DNA of 64,000 nucleotides from Limosilactobacillus panis. Lineage in GTDB: Bacteria > Bacillota > Bacilli > Lactobacillales > Lactobacillaceae. A program made the position numbers and the translations under genes. This document shows, in pieces, positions 1 to 9,096 of this stretch; positions within the stretch are counted from its first letter, which is position 1; every line of letters begins with the position of its first letter. The stretch is taken from positions 1,674,001 to 1,738,000 of the forward strand of contig NZ_CP081855.1 of assembly GCF_019797825.1 (NCBI RefSeq), written 5' to 3'. The notes under the pieces are model-generated. The model was not told the DNA's origin. It ran no database searches and saw nothing but the letters and a program-made list of their open reading frames with translations.

Positions 1-433
1 TTGTCAGCCATTTCTTCAGCGGCACCATTATGATCCAGGCACCAATCCAAAACACTCCCATTAAAGAAGAGTATATATCACTGTGGACCAGTGGAAACAA
101 TGCTCCCCACGCCATCATTACGATGATGAAAATGGCATTGTAGAGGTGTTTAAAGGTCCGGAACTCTTCGTGACGGGCCTGAAGCTGGTACTGCAATTGC
201 TCATCGGCTGACTGAATCTTTTCCTCCTGCTCCTGGCTGGTATCGGTGTGCGGGAAGAGGTCGCCCACCTCAACCCCCAGCGCACCGGCCACCAGGTTCA
301 AAGTTGAGATGCTGGCATCGTCCCCGGCCTCCAGTCTTTGAATTGTTCTCACTGACACCTGAGCCTTCTCTGCTAACTGCTCCTGAGACAAGTGGCAAGC
401 AGTCCGCAACTCCTTAATCTTATTTTTTACCAT
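1..433 (-). CDS. XRE-family transcriptional regulator with C-terminal membrane segments (partial)
   Basis: Runs off the left edge; 144 residues are visible. Residues 1-60 form a helix-turn-helix of the XRE/Cro type (LSQEQLAEKAQVSVRTIQRL), followed by an acidic, Gln-rich linker (about 63-88) and two hydrophobic segments (about 96-116 and 122-140), so this is a membrane-anchored or membrane-sensing repressor type common in lactobacilli. Start chosen at ATG 433 because AGGAGGAG (443-450) is about nine bases upstream; an in-frame ATG at 442 touches the ribosome site and is unlikely. The target genes cannot be told from the window. Confident on the fold, not on the role. Confidence 0.8.
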   Translation of the reverse strand, partial: MVKNKIKELRTACHLSQEQLAEKAQVSVRTIQRLEAGDDASISTLNLVAGALGVEVGDLFPHTDTSQEQEEKIQSADEQLQYQLQARHEEFRTFKHLYNAIFIIVMMAWGALFPLVHSDIYSSLMGVFWIGAWIIMVPLKKWLT

Positions 434-505
434 CACTATCATCTCCTCCTTAATCTCCAGTCCTATGGTAACAGTTTAGGAGGGCGTTTAACACGACAAT
501 CACCC

Positions 506-541
506 GTCAGTTAGCCGCCACCTACCTGACAGTTAACCGCC
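506..541. repeat. Two direct repeats upstream of the XRE gene
   Basis: GTCAGTTAGCCGCC (506-519) and GACAGTTAACCGCC (528-541) repeat with a 22-base period, about two helical turns, in the upstream region of the XRE regulator. They could be an autoregulatory operator. No function is shown by the sequence alone. Confidence 0.4.
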
Positions 542-544
542 AAA

Positions 545-593
545 GTCAAAAGGCCGCTAGTATGCGGGATCATGAACCCGTCCACTAGCGGCC
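545..593 (-). terminator. Terminator of the citrate cluster
   Basis: GGCCGCTAG (552-560) pairs with CTAGCGGCC (585-593), and the inner bases also pair (CGGG/CCCG). On the minus strand the stem is followed by a short T run. It lies just after the hydrolase stop codon and probably ends the cit operon transcript. Confidence 0.7.
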
Positions 594-608
594 CTAAAGA
601 AACGCCAC

Positions 609-1400
609 CTACTTATTTTCTTTTAAGAATTCATCCATTACCTGATTAAACCGGCCCGCCTGCTCGGCCATCACCACGTGACCGGTCTGGTCAATTGCCT
701 GGTGGGATACAAAATCGGGGTTGGCCGCCTGCATCACGTCCGCAAACCGACCGTCAAAGTACGGGCTCTGATTAGCCGTTACCAGTAGCAATGGAACCTT
801 TGCCCCTTCAATTGCCGACCGCCGATCCCTTTTGGCGTGGTCATACAACAGGGGAAGGTTTTCTGCCCGCACGAAGGGAAACATGGCCTTCTCAGGTGCC
901 AACTTATCCAGCACCTGTTTTGGCACCCCGTTCAAGGTTTCGCGGACATTCCCGTGTTCTCTTAATTTCAACCGGTAGGAGGCGCGGGTGATGTCCATGT
1001 AGCCATAGTGCCACTGTAGTGTATTGATCATCTTCGGTGATTGGTCAACCGCAATTGCCCCCCGAAGCGGAAAATCGGGGTACTGCTTTAGGAAGCCATA
1101 AATCTCTGCCGCCCCCATCGAGTGGCCAATCAAAAAGGGCCGGTCAATTTTTAAACCCACTAATAGTTCATGGAGGTCATCAATCAGTCGGTCAACTGAA
1201 TCCAGGTCCGGGGTATGCCCTGACACCCCGTGGTTCCGCTGATCATAGGTAATCACTTGGTAGCCCTGTTGAACCAATTCCGGGACCTGCAGGCACCAAA
1301 TCTGCTGGTAGCCACCAAAGCCGTGGATCAGGACGACCGGCTGTCCACTACCCGCGACCTGGTAATTGAGTTGGATACCATCACTCGTTTGAAAGTCCAT
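609..1400 (-). CDS. Alpha/beta hydrolase, last gene of the cit operon
   Basis: 263 residues, a full-length alpha/beta hydrolase fold protein. Visible features are the oxyanion region VVLIHGFGGYQQIW (residues 22-35), the nucleophile elbow GHSMGA (Ser about 94), and a late GH (QTGHVVMAEQ, His about 243) fitting the catalytic His; an Asp near ANQSPYFDG could complete the triad. The start overlaps the end of citXG by 20 bases and has AAGGAGG upstream, so the two are probably translationally coupled. Substrate unknown; such hydrolases are often named chloroperoxidase-like or esterase without evidence. Its position suggests co-expression with citrate lyase, but no known step of citrate fermentation needs it. 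Confidence 0.8.
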   Translation of the reverse strand: MDFQTSDGIQLNYQVAGSGQPVVLIHGFGGYQQIWCLQVPELVQQGYQVITYDQRNHGVSGHTPDLDSVDRLIDDLHELLVGLKIDRPFLIGHSMGAAEIYGFLKQYPDFPLRGAIAVDQSPKMINTLQWHYGYMDITRASYRLKLREHGNVRETLNGVPKQVLDKLAPEKAMFPFVRAENLPLLYDHAKRDRRSAIEGAKVPLLLVTANQSPYFDGRFADVMQAANPDFVSHQAIDQTGHVVMAEQAGRFNQVMDEFLKENK

Positions 1401-2808
1401 CAGCTAATTCCTCCTTTACGAATGTCAAGAAAACCGTCAAGATGACTAAGTCGGCCGTTCCACCCAGGCTAAGGTGACGACGACTAAATTCTTGTTCCAG
1501 GTCATTCAACAATGCCCGACCTGCTGCAGTGGTAGTCCCTCCAACGGCCAGGCATTCGTCAACCTGCTTATCCTTCCACTGCAAGATGGCAGGGCCCCCG
1601 GCCCGCTTAATCAGGGTCGAATCCTCAGTGTGGCGGGCAAGGACCAGGAGGGCCTGCACGATCCGCGTATTCCAGTTTCCGGTAGTCTTAAGCATCGTCG
1701 GCAGGCCATACTGAAAGACGGTCGGGTAACCGGCCTGAGCCTCCCCACGGATCCCCGTCAGTCCGTACTTACGGTACTGCTGCTCACCGGCGGTCTCATC
1801 TTCCGCATCCGGCAGCTTCTTCAAATCATCCTTAACCAGGTCAACCAGCGCGTCCTTAACTACCGCCTGAATATCGGCCAGGTCAACCTGCCCCAACTTG
1901 CGCCAGCTCGCTGCGGTAGCCATTACCAGAATGCCGAGAGAAAAGACGGCCCCCTTGTGGGTATTGACCCCCTTGGTGGCCGCAAACATGTCCTGTTCAG
2001 CGACCTTGCCAAATTCACGCAGTTCGTTAAACATCAGTGGGTAGTCGGCCGTATTGGCATTCATCCCCACTTCCGCGGCCTGGTGGAGGTATCTGCGGAG
2101 AGAAACAGCGCTATTAATGAAGGTAAAGGCATCCATGTCAGGATGGGCACCGTGTTCGACCGGGTCAACCAAGCCCGGTTTGGGCCAAGCCATCACTTCA
2201 TACATGAGGGCCCGCTGGGCAAACTGAACTAAACGGTCACTGGCTACAGACCGGCGCGCCACCGTCAACGCCGCGACAATCAGCTTATTAACTGCCGCCT
2301 GGAGTTCTGCCACTGAGTGGCGACGGGACCGTCCACACTCCTTAGCCGGTCGCCCACAGACAAAGCACCGCCGGGCCGGCTGACCAGAGTCTGCCCGGGA
2401 GAGGGGCCGAACCTGGCCATCTTCCTTGACCAACACATCAAGGTCAAAGAGACGGTTACTGGCACCTGCCTCCTCAAAGGCTGTCGTCGCTGTCTTAACA
2501 ACGGGAGCGGCCGCCTTCACCAGGTAAAAGCGCTCGGGCCCGGTTCCGGCATCAAGCCACTGGCCCTTCTGGTAAAAGAGGATCCCAGCTTGTCGCCACT
2601 GGCGTTCAAGTTGGTTGAGCCCCACAATAAAGAACTCCTTGATGGCCGGGTTATTCTTGATGGGCCCAGGAATGTTAAGTTTGGCCGCCACCACGGTCAT
2701 TTCTGAATAGTCAGCTACCAGGCGGCGTTGGACAGCTGCCCGGTGGTCCTTATTGGCTAAGACAGCCGGAATATCCTGTTTTTCCCCGTTTGTAAAAATG
2801 TTCTTCAT
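1381..2808 (-). CDS. citXG: CitX-CitG fusion: citrate lyase prosthetic group synthesis and transfer
   Basis: 475 residues from the chosen start. Residues about 1-175 are CitX (holo-citrate lyase synthase, which attaches the 2'-(5''-triphosphoribosyl)-3'-dephospho-CoA group to the acyl carrier subunit), ending in the typical Cys-rich tail RCFVCGRPAKECGRSRRHS. Residues about 185-475 are CitG (triphosphoribosyl-dephospho-CoA synthase), with KPGLVDPVEHGAHPDM. Separate genes in many bacteria, fused in some others including enterobacteria. Start chosen at ATG 2808, six bases after AAGGAG (2815-2820); a longer reading frame upstream runs through the citF terminator and is not credible. It follows citF and overlaps the hydrolase. 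Confidence 0.9.
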   Translation of the reverse strand: MKNIFTNGEKQDIPAVLANKDHRAAVQRRLVADYSEMTVVAAKLNIPGPIKNNPAIKEFFIVGLNQLERQWRQAGILFYQKGQWLDAGTGPERFYLVKAAAPVVKTATTAFEEAGASNRLFDLDVLVKEDGQVRPLSRADSGQPARRCFVCGRPAKECGRSRRHSVAELQAAVNKLIVAALTVARRSVASDRLVQFAQRALMYEVMAWPKPGLVDPVEHGAHPDMDAFTFINSAVSLRRYLHQAAEVGMNANTADYPLMFNELREFGKVAEQDMFAATKGVNTHKGAVFSLGILVMATAASWRKLGQVDLADIQAVVKDALVDLVKDDLKKLPDAEDETAGEQQYRKYGLTGIRGEAQAGYPTVFQYGLPTMLKTTGNWNTRIVQALLVLARHTEDSTLIKRAGGPAILQWKDKQVDECLAVGGTTTAAGRALLNDLEQEFSRRHLSLGGTADLVILTVFLTFVKEELADGLSNE

Positions 2809-2849
2809 CATAGACTCCTTTGTTTTTTTGCTACCTCCATTATATGTAT

Positions 2850-2890
2850 AAAAAAGGTTGGGGAACACTTTCTCCAACCTCTTTTTTATT
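2850..2890 (-). terminator. Terminator-like hairpin between citF and citXG
   Basis: AAAAAAGGTTGG pairs with CCAACCTCTTTTTT across an eight-base loop, followed by T residues on the minus strand. It sits inside the cit operon, so it may lower expression of citXG relative to the structural subunits, which are needed in larger amounts. Confidence 0.7.
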
Positions 2891-2907
2891 TTATGTGTTG
2901 GCCTTAA

Positions 2908-4446
2908 CTAGTCCTTGATTTGCTTTACTTCGTCAATCAAGGTCCCGTCACGGTATTCAACCAGGGCAACAGTCCGGTCGGTGTATTCGATTGGCTTTGG
3001 CTTACCAACGATGCCTTCAGCCCGTTTTTGCAGTTCTTCGATTGAAACCAGCGGAATGCTTGGGGCCTTCTTGAAGGCTTCAATTAAGTCCTTCCGGGCC
3101 GGGTTAACAGCAACCCCAACTTCGGTAACCAGGACATCAATGGATGAACCTGGAGTGGTGATGGAGTTAACGGCAGGAACAACCGTGGCAATCCGTCCAC
3201 GGGTCAGTGGGGCAGAGATAATCGTCATCTTGGCAGTACCGGCGTCTTGGTGACCACCAACGGCCCCACGGATAACACCGTTAGAACCGGTCAGCACGTT
3301 GACGTTAAAGTCGGTATCAATTTCCAAAGCGGACAGAATAGCAATGTCTAGTTGGTCGACCATCGCACCCTTGTTGTCTGGGTCAGCGTACCATGAACCG
3401 TCAATTTCGGTTTGACCTGGGTTGGACTTCATGCTGGAAGCGGCACCCTTGTCAAAGTCTTGCACGTCCATAACCTTCTTGACCAGCCCTTCTTCAAGCA
3501 GCTTGACAATTGGTGAAGTCGTCCCACCACAAGTGAAGGAAGCCTTGATATCGTTGTCCAACATGGATTGACGCAGGAAACGGGTAACGGCCAGTGAAGC
3601 ACCACCAGTACCAGTTTGGAAGGAGAAGCCGTTCTTGAAGTATGGTGAGTTGACGATGACGTCGTTAACCATCTTGGCAATCTTCAATTCCTTCGGGTCC
3701 TTAGTGAACCGGGTCGCACCACTACCGATCCGATCAGGGTCACCGACTTTGTCGACCTTAACAACGTAGTCGACTTGGGTCTGTTTGATGGAAGCCGGCG
3801 CGTTTGGGTAGTCAACGATGGTATCAGTCAGCAGAACTACCTTGTTAGCGTATTGGGCGTCAACTAAGGCGTAACCAAGAGAACCAAGGGCGGATTCACC
3901 GTTCATCCCGTTGGCGTTCCCCATCCGGTCAGCATTTGGTACACCGAGGAAGGCCACGTCAATCTTGATATTACCGTTTTCAATCGAACGAGCCCGGTTA
4001 CCGTGGGAACGGAAAATTACCGGATTCTTCAATAAACCATGAGAAACGGCTTCACCTAGGCTGCCGCGCATTCCAGAACTGGTGATGTTAGTGATGGTCC
4101 CAGCCTTGATGGCTTCGATTACCTTGTCATTCATGACCCCGGTCAGAGAAGATGGTGCTAAAGTTAAGTCCTTGTATCCCATCTTGATAATCTTGTCCAT
4201 CACCATGTTGAAGACGTAGTCCCCGTTACGGAAGTGGTGGTGGAAGGAAATGGTCATGCCGTCCTTCAGGTTGTCCTTAATAACTTGGTCCAAGGAGTCA
4301 ACCAGCTTATCGTCACCCTTTGTGACCCGGACATCGTGGCCGGTGTAGTGAACAGTTGGGTGGCCGATTTCAGTAGTTTCGAATGGCTTGTAGTTCGTTG
4401 AGTTTAGAATTTCGTCTGAGATTTCACGACCGACATTATTTTTCAA
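2908..4446 (-). CDS. citF: Citrate lyase alpha subunit (citrate:acetyl-ACP transferase)
   Basis: 512 residues, the usual size of CitF. It transfers citrate to the acyl carrier subunit, releasing acetate, as part of the CitDEF lyase complex in the cytoplasm. Recognisable blocks include GEAVSHG (about 136), [15 protein letters not shown], and [17 protein letters not shown] (about 385-401). The longest frame begins at 4464, but its first codons are themselves the AGGAGG ribosome site; the TTG at 4446-4444, about eight bases after AGGAGG, gives the family's usual N-terminus (LKNNVGREI). The gene start overlaps the end of citE by 11 bases. Confidence 0.93.
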   Translation of the reverse strand: MKNNVGREISDEILNSTNYKPFETTEIGHPTVHYTGHDVRVTKGDDKLVDSLDQVIKDNLKDGMTISFHHHFRNGDYVFNMVMDKIIKMGYKDLTLAPSSLTGVMNDKVIEAIKAGTITNITSSGMRGSLGEAVSHGLLKNPVIFRSHGNRARSIENGNIKIDVAFLGVPNADRMGNANGMNGESALGSLGYALVDAQYANKVVLLTDTIVDYPNAPASIKQTQVDYVVKVDKVGDPDRIGSGATRFTKDPKELKIAKMVNDVIVNSPYFKNGFSFQTGTGGASLAVTRFLRQSMLDNDIKASFTCGGTTSPIVKLLEEGLVKKVMDVQDFDKGAASSMKSNPGQTEIDGSWYADPDNKGAMVDQLDIAILSALEIDTDFNVNVLTGSNGVIRGAVGGHQDAGTAKMTIISAPLTRGRIATVVPAVNSITTPGSSIDVLVTEVGVAVNPARKDLIEAFKKAPSIPLVSIEELQKRAEGIVGKPKPIEYTDRTVALVEYRDGTLIDEVKQIKD

Positions 4447-5341
4447 TGTATTCACCCTCCTCATTAATCAGGTTGGAAGCCTTGGCTAAGCGGATAACCC
4501 GTTGTGCACGCAATACAACTGGGCGGTCAACCATTTGACCGTTCATGGAAATAACACCAGAGCCCTTTTGGTGAGCTTCCTCAATGGCTGCTTCAACGTC
4601 CAGGGCGTTTTCAATTTCCTTCTTGGTTGGTTCGTAAACCTTGTTGACCCAGTCGATTTGCCGTGGGTTAACAAGGGACTTACCGTCAAAGCCAAGTTCG
4701 TGGATATGTTCAGTTTCCCGTTGGAAGCCTTCGATATCGTTCATATTGGTGAAGACAGTATCGAAAGCGGCAATCCCAGCGGCACGAGCAGCATGGAGGA
4801 TCATGTTGCGGGCAAATTCAAGTTCAGCACCATCTGGGTAACGATGGGTCTTCATGTCGGTAGTATAGTCCTCGGCAGAGAGGGCCAGACCAATCATCCG
4901 GTCGGTACTTGCGGCGATTTCCGGAGCGTTCAAAACACCCTTGGCACTTTCGATAGCGGCCATCACATGAGTGGAGCCTGGTTTACGACCAAACTTCTTT
5001 TCAGCTTCTTCAACAACCTTAACCAGGTCGAGCATCATTTGAGCAGATTCAACCTTGGGCAGACGAACGACTTCGATGCCGGCCTTGACCATGGCATAAA
5101 CATCGTTCTTAAAGTATGGGGTGTCAATCCCGTTGACCCGGACAACTAATTCGGAGTCACCGTAGTCTTGGGTTTGCAGGGCTTCGTAAACCAGCATCCG
5201 CGCAGCATCCTTTTCTGACATGGAAACGGAGTCTTCCAGGTCAAACATAATGGAGTCAGCACCATAGATACCAGCATCCTTAACCATTCCGGCGTTGTTC
5301 CCCGGAACAAACATCATGGTCCGACGTAAACGTTCTTCCAT
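4436..5341 (-). CDS. citE: Citrate lyase beta subunit (citryl-ACP lyase)
   Basis: 301 residues, HpcH/HpaI-type TIM barrel. Cleaves citryl-ACP to oxaloacetate and acetyl-ACP. Motifs: [10 protein letters not shown] (7-16), [12 protein letters not shown] with the metal-side acidic residues (29-40), [16 protein letters not shown] and the C-terminal [12 protein letters not shown] (about 216-227). It starts two bases after the citD stop and overlaps citF, the standard citDEF order, consistent with equal synthesis of the three subunits. Confidence 0.95.
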   Translation of the reverse strand: MEERLRRTMMFVPGNNAGMVKDAGIYGADSIMFDLEDSVSMSEKDAARMLVYEALQTQDYGDSELVVRVNGIDTPYFKNDVYAMVKAGIEVVRLPKVESAQMMLDLVKVVEEAEKKFGRKPGSTHVMAAIESAKGVLNAPEIAASTDRMIGLALSAEDYTTDMKTHRYPDGAELEFARNMILHAARAAGIAAFDTVFTNMNDIEGFQRETEHIHELGFDGKSLVNPRQIDWVNKVYEPTKKEIENALDVEAAIEEAHQKGSGVISMNGQMVDRPVVLRAQRVIRLAKASNLINEEGEYIEK

Positions 5342-5343
5342 TA

Positions 5344-5637
5344 TTAAAATACCTCCCAGTCTGGTTGATCAGTAGTTTCTAGGGCCCGTTGTGCGGCAGC
5401 CATGGTCCGTGCCTTAACAACACAGTCCAAAGCGCCCTTATCAACGGCTTTTACGTTGGCATTTTTAATCCCGTAGGCTGCCAAAGTATCAGTGATCACC
5501 TTGCGGATTTGATCGCCGTAGAGTTCTTCAACCGAGGAATCAAGGTCGATATTAACCCCATTATCACCCTTGCTCAGGGTAATTTGGATATCGGATGATT
5601 CCAGAGTTCCTGCTAATGCAGTCTTCTTAATATCCAT
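5344..5637 (-). CDS. citD: Citrate lyase acyl carrier protein (gamma subunit)
   Basis: 97 residues, the normal length. Carries the phosphoribosyl-dephospho-CoA group on the Ser in AGTLESSD (Ser14), which is present here. The start codon overlaps the citC stop by one base (TAATG), so translation is probably coupled, and the stop lies two bases before citE. Confidence 0.95.
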   Translation of the reverse strand: MDIKKTALAGTLESSDIQITLSKGDNGVNIDLDSSVEELYGDQIRKVITDTLAAYGIKNANVKAVDKGALDCVVKARTMAAAQRALETTDQPDWEVF

Positions 5638-6680
5638 TATTCTAAACTTCCTTCCTTAATGCGTGCTCTGAGATCAGACCAGTTATTTTGAACAAATGAG
5701 AGCGTAGATTGTGGAACGTATTTTTGCACCACCGCTAATTCATCATTAGCAATCGCTGCTCGTACCTTCGTTGCCGAGATCACATCATCGTTGGCGTTGC
5801 TAGCGCGCTCGATAATCTTAACTTCAACATCAGGTGGTAGAACCCTAGTTAATTCTTGGTTGTAAATATCAGTTGTTTTGGAGAAGGGCTCGCTGCCCAC
5901 GTAACGGCGGGTAATATTTAGCGGACCGGCGACCTGCTGCTTGAACAGCTGGGCATCGAGGGCCGCCTGAAAGTGAGCGACGTCCTGGTTATCCTTCAAA
6001 AAGTAGGCCGGAAAGGTGGCATAAGAAACCATGTAACTGTCGCCCGGCACCACCGTGACGTTTGTCAGGTCGTGGCAACCCGCTTCGACTAGCTTAAAGC
6101 GCTCGTCAAAGGTAAAGAGTGACGCCTCCTGGCTAACCACAAAAACATAGACATGGTCGTTTTCTCGACTTGCCTGTTCCACCAGGTAACGGTGACCGTT
6201 AGTGAAGGGGTTGGCGTTCATGACCACCCCGGCAATTCGGCTATCGTCCTGGTCGGTAAAATGAGGCAATCCTTTGATGTAATCATGGACATCCGGGGTC
6301 CCGGCCTCGAGGATGGCCCCGTCTTCCACCTGAGCTAATACGTGAAAGCCAACGTAGCCAAAGCTTTGCACATACTGCGGCTTGGTGAAGACGAAGAGGT
6401 GGAAGCGCCCCATCGTGGCAGCCTCGTTGACTAGATTACTAACCAGTTGGTTGAAGGTCTCACCATGCCCCTTAACCTTGGAACAAACCGCGATGTACTT
6501 CAAAACGTTACCGGCAATTGAACCGGTCGCCATGATTTCCCCGTCATCTTCCCAGACAAAGGTGTGTTCAACCTGGTCCGTTTCCTTCGGTGAAAAGGTG
6601 GTGATCCCCGTCTTCTCCAGGAACTTCCGCCACTTATTGAAATTTCGCTTGATATGGATGTTGATCTCGCGAATCTCCAT
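5637..6680 (-). CDS. citC: [Citrate lyase] ligase (acetate:SH-citrate lyase ligase)
   Basis: 347 residues. Acetylates the thiol of the CitD prosthetic group using ATP and acetate, activating the lyase. N-terminal half is a GNAT-like domain (about 1-120); the C-terminal half is a nucleotidyltransferase with the NPFTNGHRYLV motif (about 156-166), the equivalent of HxGH. Start chosen at ATG 6680, after GAGGAGGG; the in-frame TTG at 6683 is one codon earlier. Second gene of the cit operon, 19 bases after the malic enzyme gene. Confidence 0.93.
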   Translation of the reverse strand: MEIREINIHIKRNFNKWRKFLEKTGITTFSPKETDQVEHTFVWEDDGEIMATGSIAGNVLKYIAVCSKVKGHGETFNQLVSNLVNEAATMGRFHLFVFTKPQYVQSFGYVGFHVLAQVEDGAILEAGTPDVHDYIKGLPHFTDQDDSRIAGVVMNANPFTNGHRYLVEQASRENDHVYVFVVSQEASLFTFDERFKLVEAGCHDLTNVTVVPGDSYMVSYATFPAYFLKDNQDVAHFQAALDAQLFKQQVAGPLNITRRYVGSEPFSKTTDIYNQELTRVLPPDVEVKIIERASNANDDVISATKVRAAIANDELAVVQKYVPQSTLSFVQNNWSDLRARIKEGSLE

Positions 6681-6701
6681 CAACGTCCCTCCTCGTTTTA
6701 A

Positions 6702-7850
6702 TTATTTACTTGCTGCGTAGTCGCGAACGGCCTTGGCTACGGTGTCAACCACACCTTTATCAAAGACGCCCGGAACAAAGTGGTCAGCGACTGGTTTAGG
6801 AACCAGACTAGCAATTCCTTCGGCAATCGCCTTTTCTAGACCATAGTCAACCTTGTGGAGGTCCGTTGCTAGCAGGCCCTTGTAGAGGCCAGGGAAGACC
6901 AGAATATTGTTAACCTGGTTCGGGTACTGACTCGAACCGGTGGCCATGATCTTGACCCCAGCATCATGAGCCACTTGGGGGTCAATCTCCGGCTTCGGGT
7001 TAGCCAGGGAAAAGATAATTGGGTTGTCCGCCATTGTCTTTACCTGCTCCGCACTTAAAACGTCGGCGTCAGACAGACCGATGAAGACGTCCCGGCCCTT
7101 GACCGCCTCGTCCAGATTTGCATAAGCCGTTTGGTCACTACTCTGCTTAACCAGGTCCGTCTGGAAGTGGTTATATTCCTTACTGCCAGCGTGCACAGGA
7201 CCATTGATATCAACAAAGGTGATGTTTTTAATGCCGGCAGCAAAGAGAAGACGGGCAGTTGCAACCCCGGATGCTCCAACCCCGTTAACAACGACTTTCA
7301 GGTCGGTGAGCTTCTTACCAGCTACCTTTGCGGCGTTGATCAGGCCGGCCAGAACAACAATTGCCGTCCCTTCTTGGTCGTCATGGTAAACCGGGATATT
7401 GACTTCCTTGGCTAGCTTCTCCTCGATTTCAAAGCAGCGCGGCGCGGCAATATCTTCGAGGTGGAAACCGGCAAAGGATTCCTGCATATTCTTCAGAGTT
7501 GCCACAACTTCATCTGGGGAAACCTGCTCGACCGTCAGTGGAATGGCGTTCACACCAGAGAGGTCCTTATATAGCAGAGCCTTTCCTTCAACAATTGGCA
7601 ATCCACCGGCAGGGCCGATGTTTCCTAGGCCAAGGACTGCGGAACCATCTGTCACCAGGGCCACTAATTTCCCGCTCATCGTGTACTTATCCTTCAATTC
7701 TGGATAACGCTCAATCAGCTTAGAGATTACGGCAACACCTGGCGTGTAGGCTTCACCTAATTCTTTCTTGTTGTGAACCGTAAATTCTGGTGAAATTGCC
7801 AGGACACCGTGGTGTTTTGCGTGTAGTGACAGTAATTCTTCATCTTCCAT
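6702..7850 (-). CDS. citM: NAD(P)-dependent malic enzyme / oxaloacetate decarboxylase of the citrate cluster
   Basis: 382 residues, the short bacterial malic enzyme type. Motifs: EAYTPGVA (N-terminal malic domain), VALVTDGSAVLGLGNIGP, VYHDDQEGTAIVVLAGL (metal-binding DDQ), and a Rossmann VVVNGVGASGVATARLL (about 186-202). In citrate clusters of Lactococcus, Weissella and Leuconostoc the homologue CitM acts as a soluble oxaloacetate decarboxylase, feeding pyruvate; that role is inferred here from position as first gene of the operon. Start at ATG 7850, nine bases after GGAGG; the ATG at 7859 directly abuts that site. Confidence 0.9.
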   Translation of the reverse strand: MEDEELLSLHAKHHGVLAISPEFTVHNKKELGEAYTPGVAVISKLIERYPELKDKYTMSGKLVALVTDGSAVLGLGNIGPAGGLPIVEGKALLYKDLSGVNAIPLTVEQVSPDEVVATLKNMQESFAGFHLEDIAAPRCFEIEEKLAKEVNIPVYHDDQEGTAIVVLAGLINAAKVAGKKLTDLKVVVNGVGASGVATARLLFAAGIKNITFVDINGPVHAGSKEYNHFQTDLVKQSSDQTAYANLDEAVKGRDVFIGLSDADVLSAEQVKTMADNPIIFSLANPKPEIDPQVAHDAGVKIMATGSSQYPNQVNNILVFPGLYKGLLATDLHKVDYGLEKAIAEGIASLVPKPVADHFVPGVFDKGVVDTVAKAVRDYAASK

Positions 7851-7877
7851 TAATAACATCCTCCAATCACTACTACC

Positions 7878-7905
7878 ATCTTACAATGTTTTTAAAATAT
7901 TGCAA
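7878..7905 (-). promoter_or_regulatory. Promoter of the cit operon
   Basis: Minus strand TTGCAA (7905-7900), 16-base spacer, TAAGAT (7883-7878), placed 28 bases before the malic enzyme start codon. Read from sequence only. Confidence 0.55.
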
Positions 7906-7918
7906 ATATTAGATTATA

Positions 7919-7936
7919 TTTTTAAATATTTAAAAA
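7919..7936. promoter_or_regulatory. AT-rich perfect palindrome, candidate CitI operator
   Basis: TTTTTAAATATTTAAAAA is a perfect 18-base palindrome midway between the divergent citI and citM genes, with more A/T-rich dyads on both sides. In Weissella, CitI binds A/T-rich operators in the same intergenic place; the match in position supports, but does not prove, that this is the site. Confidence 0.5.
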
Positions 7937-8000
7937 TATTTTAAGTGGATAAGATGCTATAATCTAAAACAAAGACTTTATAGTAAAGCGGGGAAGAAAA

Positions 8001-8948
8001 ATGGATGCAGAACACAACCAGCTCCTGGCCGATCTTGCGCAAGACTACTACTTAAGTAAGATGGCCATCAGTGACATTTCAAAAAAGTACCACTTAAGCC
8101 GCTACCTAATCATGAAATACCTAGACGAAGCACTGAGTTCCGGAGTCGTCAGCATTAATATTCATACTAACTATGATCGTAACGATAAGTTGGAACGCGC
8201 ACTGAAACGGCACTACCGGGTTAAGAACTTAGCCGTCATCAAGGATCCTAGCAACCCCCTTGACCGGGACGAAATCATTGCGACCTTTGCCGCTAACCAG
8301 GTCCAGTCATTGATCAGCAATTGTCATACGGTGGGCCTAACTTGGGGGGAAACAATCTACACCATGCTTGACCATTTCAACAGACAAACGGCTAAGCAAC
8401 TCACCTTTACCCAGTTCATGGGGGAAAACATGAAATACCATTCTTCGGCCGCCTCCATGCGGATGGTCCAGAAAGCCGCCGCCCGTTACGATGCCCCTTA
8501 CTGTACCATCCCCGGGCCCTTATACGTGATTAACGACCAGGCCCGCCAGGCTCTTTACCAGGAACCAGCATTTACGGAGGCGTTTCACACCGCTATCCAG
8601 ATGGACATGGTGGTTTGTGGTTTAGGGACCCTTCAATCGGTAAATAGTATTCCGGCTTGGCATGACCACATCAAGGAAATTTTCCCGGGAGTCAATACTA
8701 AAGCTGTTGCCGGAATGGCATTCGGTCGGCCCTTTGATATTAATGGTCACTTCCTCGTTAACGGGAAAACCGACAAGACCCTCTCAATTCCCTTAGCCGC
8801 AATTGAAAGAGTTCCCCGCCGGATTGCCATCGTCCAGCGCAAATCCAAGTACCAGGCAGCAATGGGCGCTTTGGCCGGTCAGTTTTTTACCGACATGATT
8901 ATGACTGAATCGGTCGCCATTAGAATTACCGAAGCATTAGATATTTAA
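8001..8948 (+). CDS. citI: SorC/DeoR-family regulator of the citrate cluster
   Basis: 315 residues, normal for the SorC family. Residues 1-55 form a helix-turn-helix (DLAQDYYLSKMAISDISKKY), and the rest is the SorC ligand-binding domain, with the effector loop region GLTWGETIY (about 112) and VVCGLGT (about 209). Divergent from citM with a 150-base intergenic region. The homologue CitI of Weissella paramesenteroides is a citrate-responsive activator of the cit operon; this function is inferred from family and position. It starts after GGGGAAG at 7990-7996. Followed at once by an IS element. Confidence 0.88.
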   Translation: MDAEHNQLLADLAQDYYLSKMAISDISKKYHLSRYLIMKYLDEALSSGVVSINIHTNYDRNDKLERALKRHYRVKNLAVIKDPSNPLDRDEIIATFAANQVQSLISNCHTVGLTWGETIYTMLDHFNRQTAKQLTFTQFMGENMKYHSSAASMRMVQKAAARYDAPYCTIPGPLYVINDQARQALYQEPAFTEAFHTAIQMDMVVCGLGTLQSVNSIPAWHDHIKEIFPGVNTKAVAGMAFGRPFDINGHFLVNGKTDKTLSIPLAAIERVPRRIAIVQRKSKYQAAMGALAGQFFTDMIMTESVAIRITEALDI

Positions 8949-9096
8949 ACAAAAGAGGCTGGGAAAAAACTCCTAGTCCAAAGCAAAAACCGGATGATGA
9001 ATTTTTTGAACAATTCATCATCCGGTTTTTATGTACACAGGAAATCGTTCCTGATATGATGTAATTACCACAAAACAACCCAAAGGAGCGATTTTC

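Noticed and set aside
1474..2232. Long plus-strand frame of 252 codons opposite citXG
   Set aside because: Lies entirely antisense to a clear CitG domain, has no ribosome site and no recognisable domain; a shadow of the GC-rich codon pattern.
4502..5149. Plus-strand frame of 215 codons opposite citE
   Set aside because: Antisense shadow of citE with no start signal or domain.
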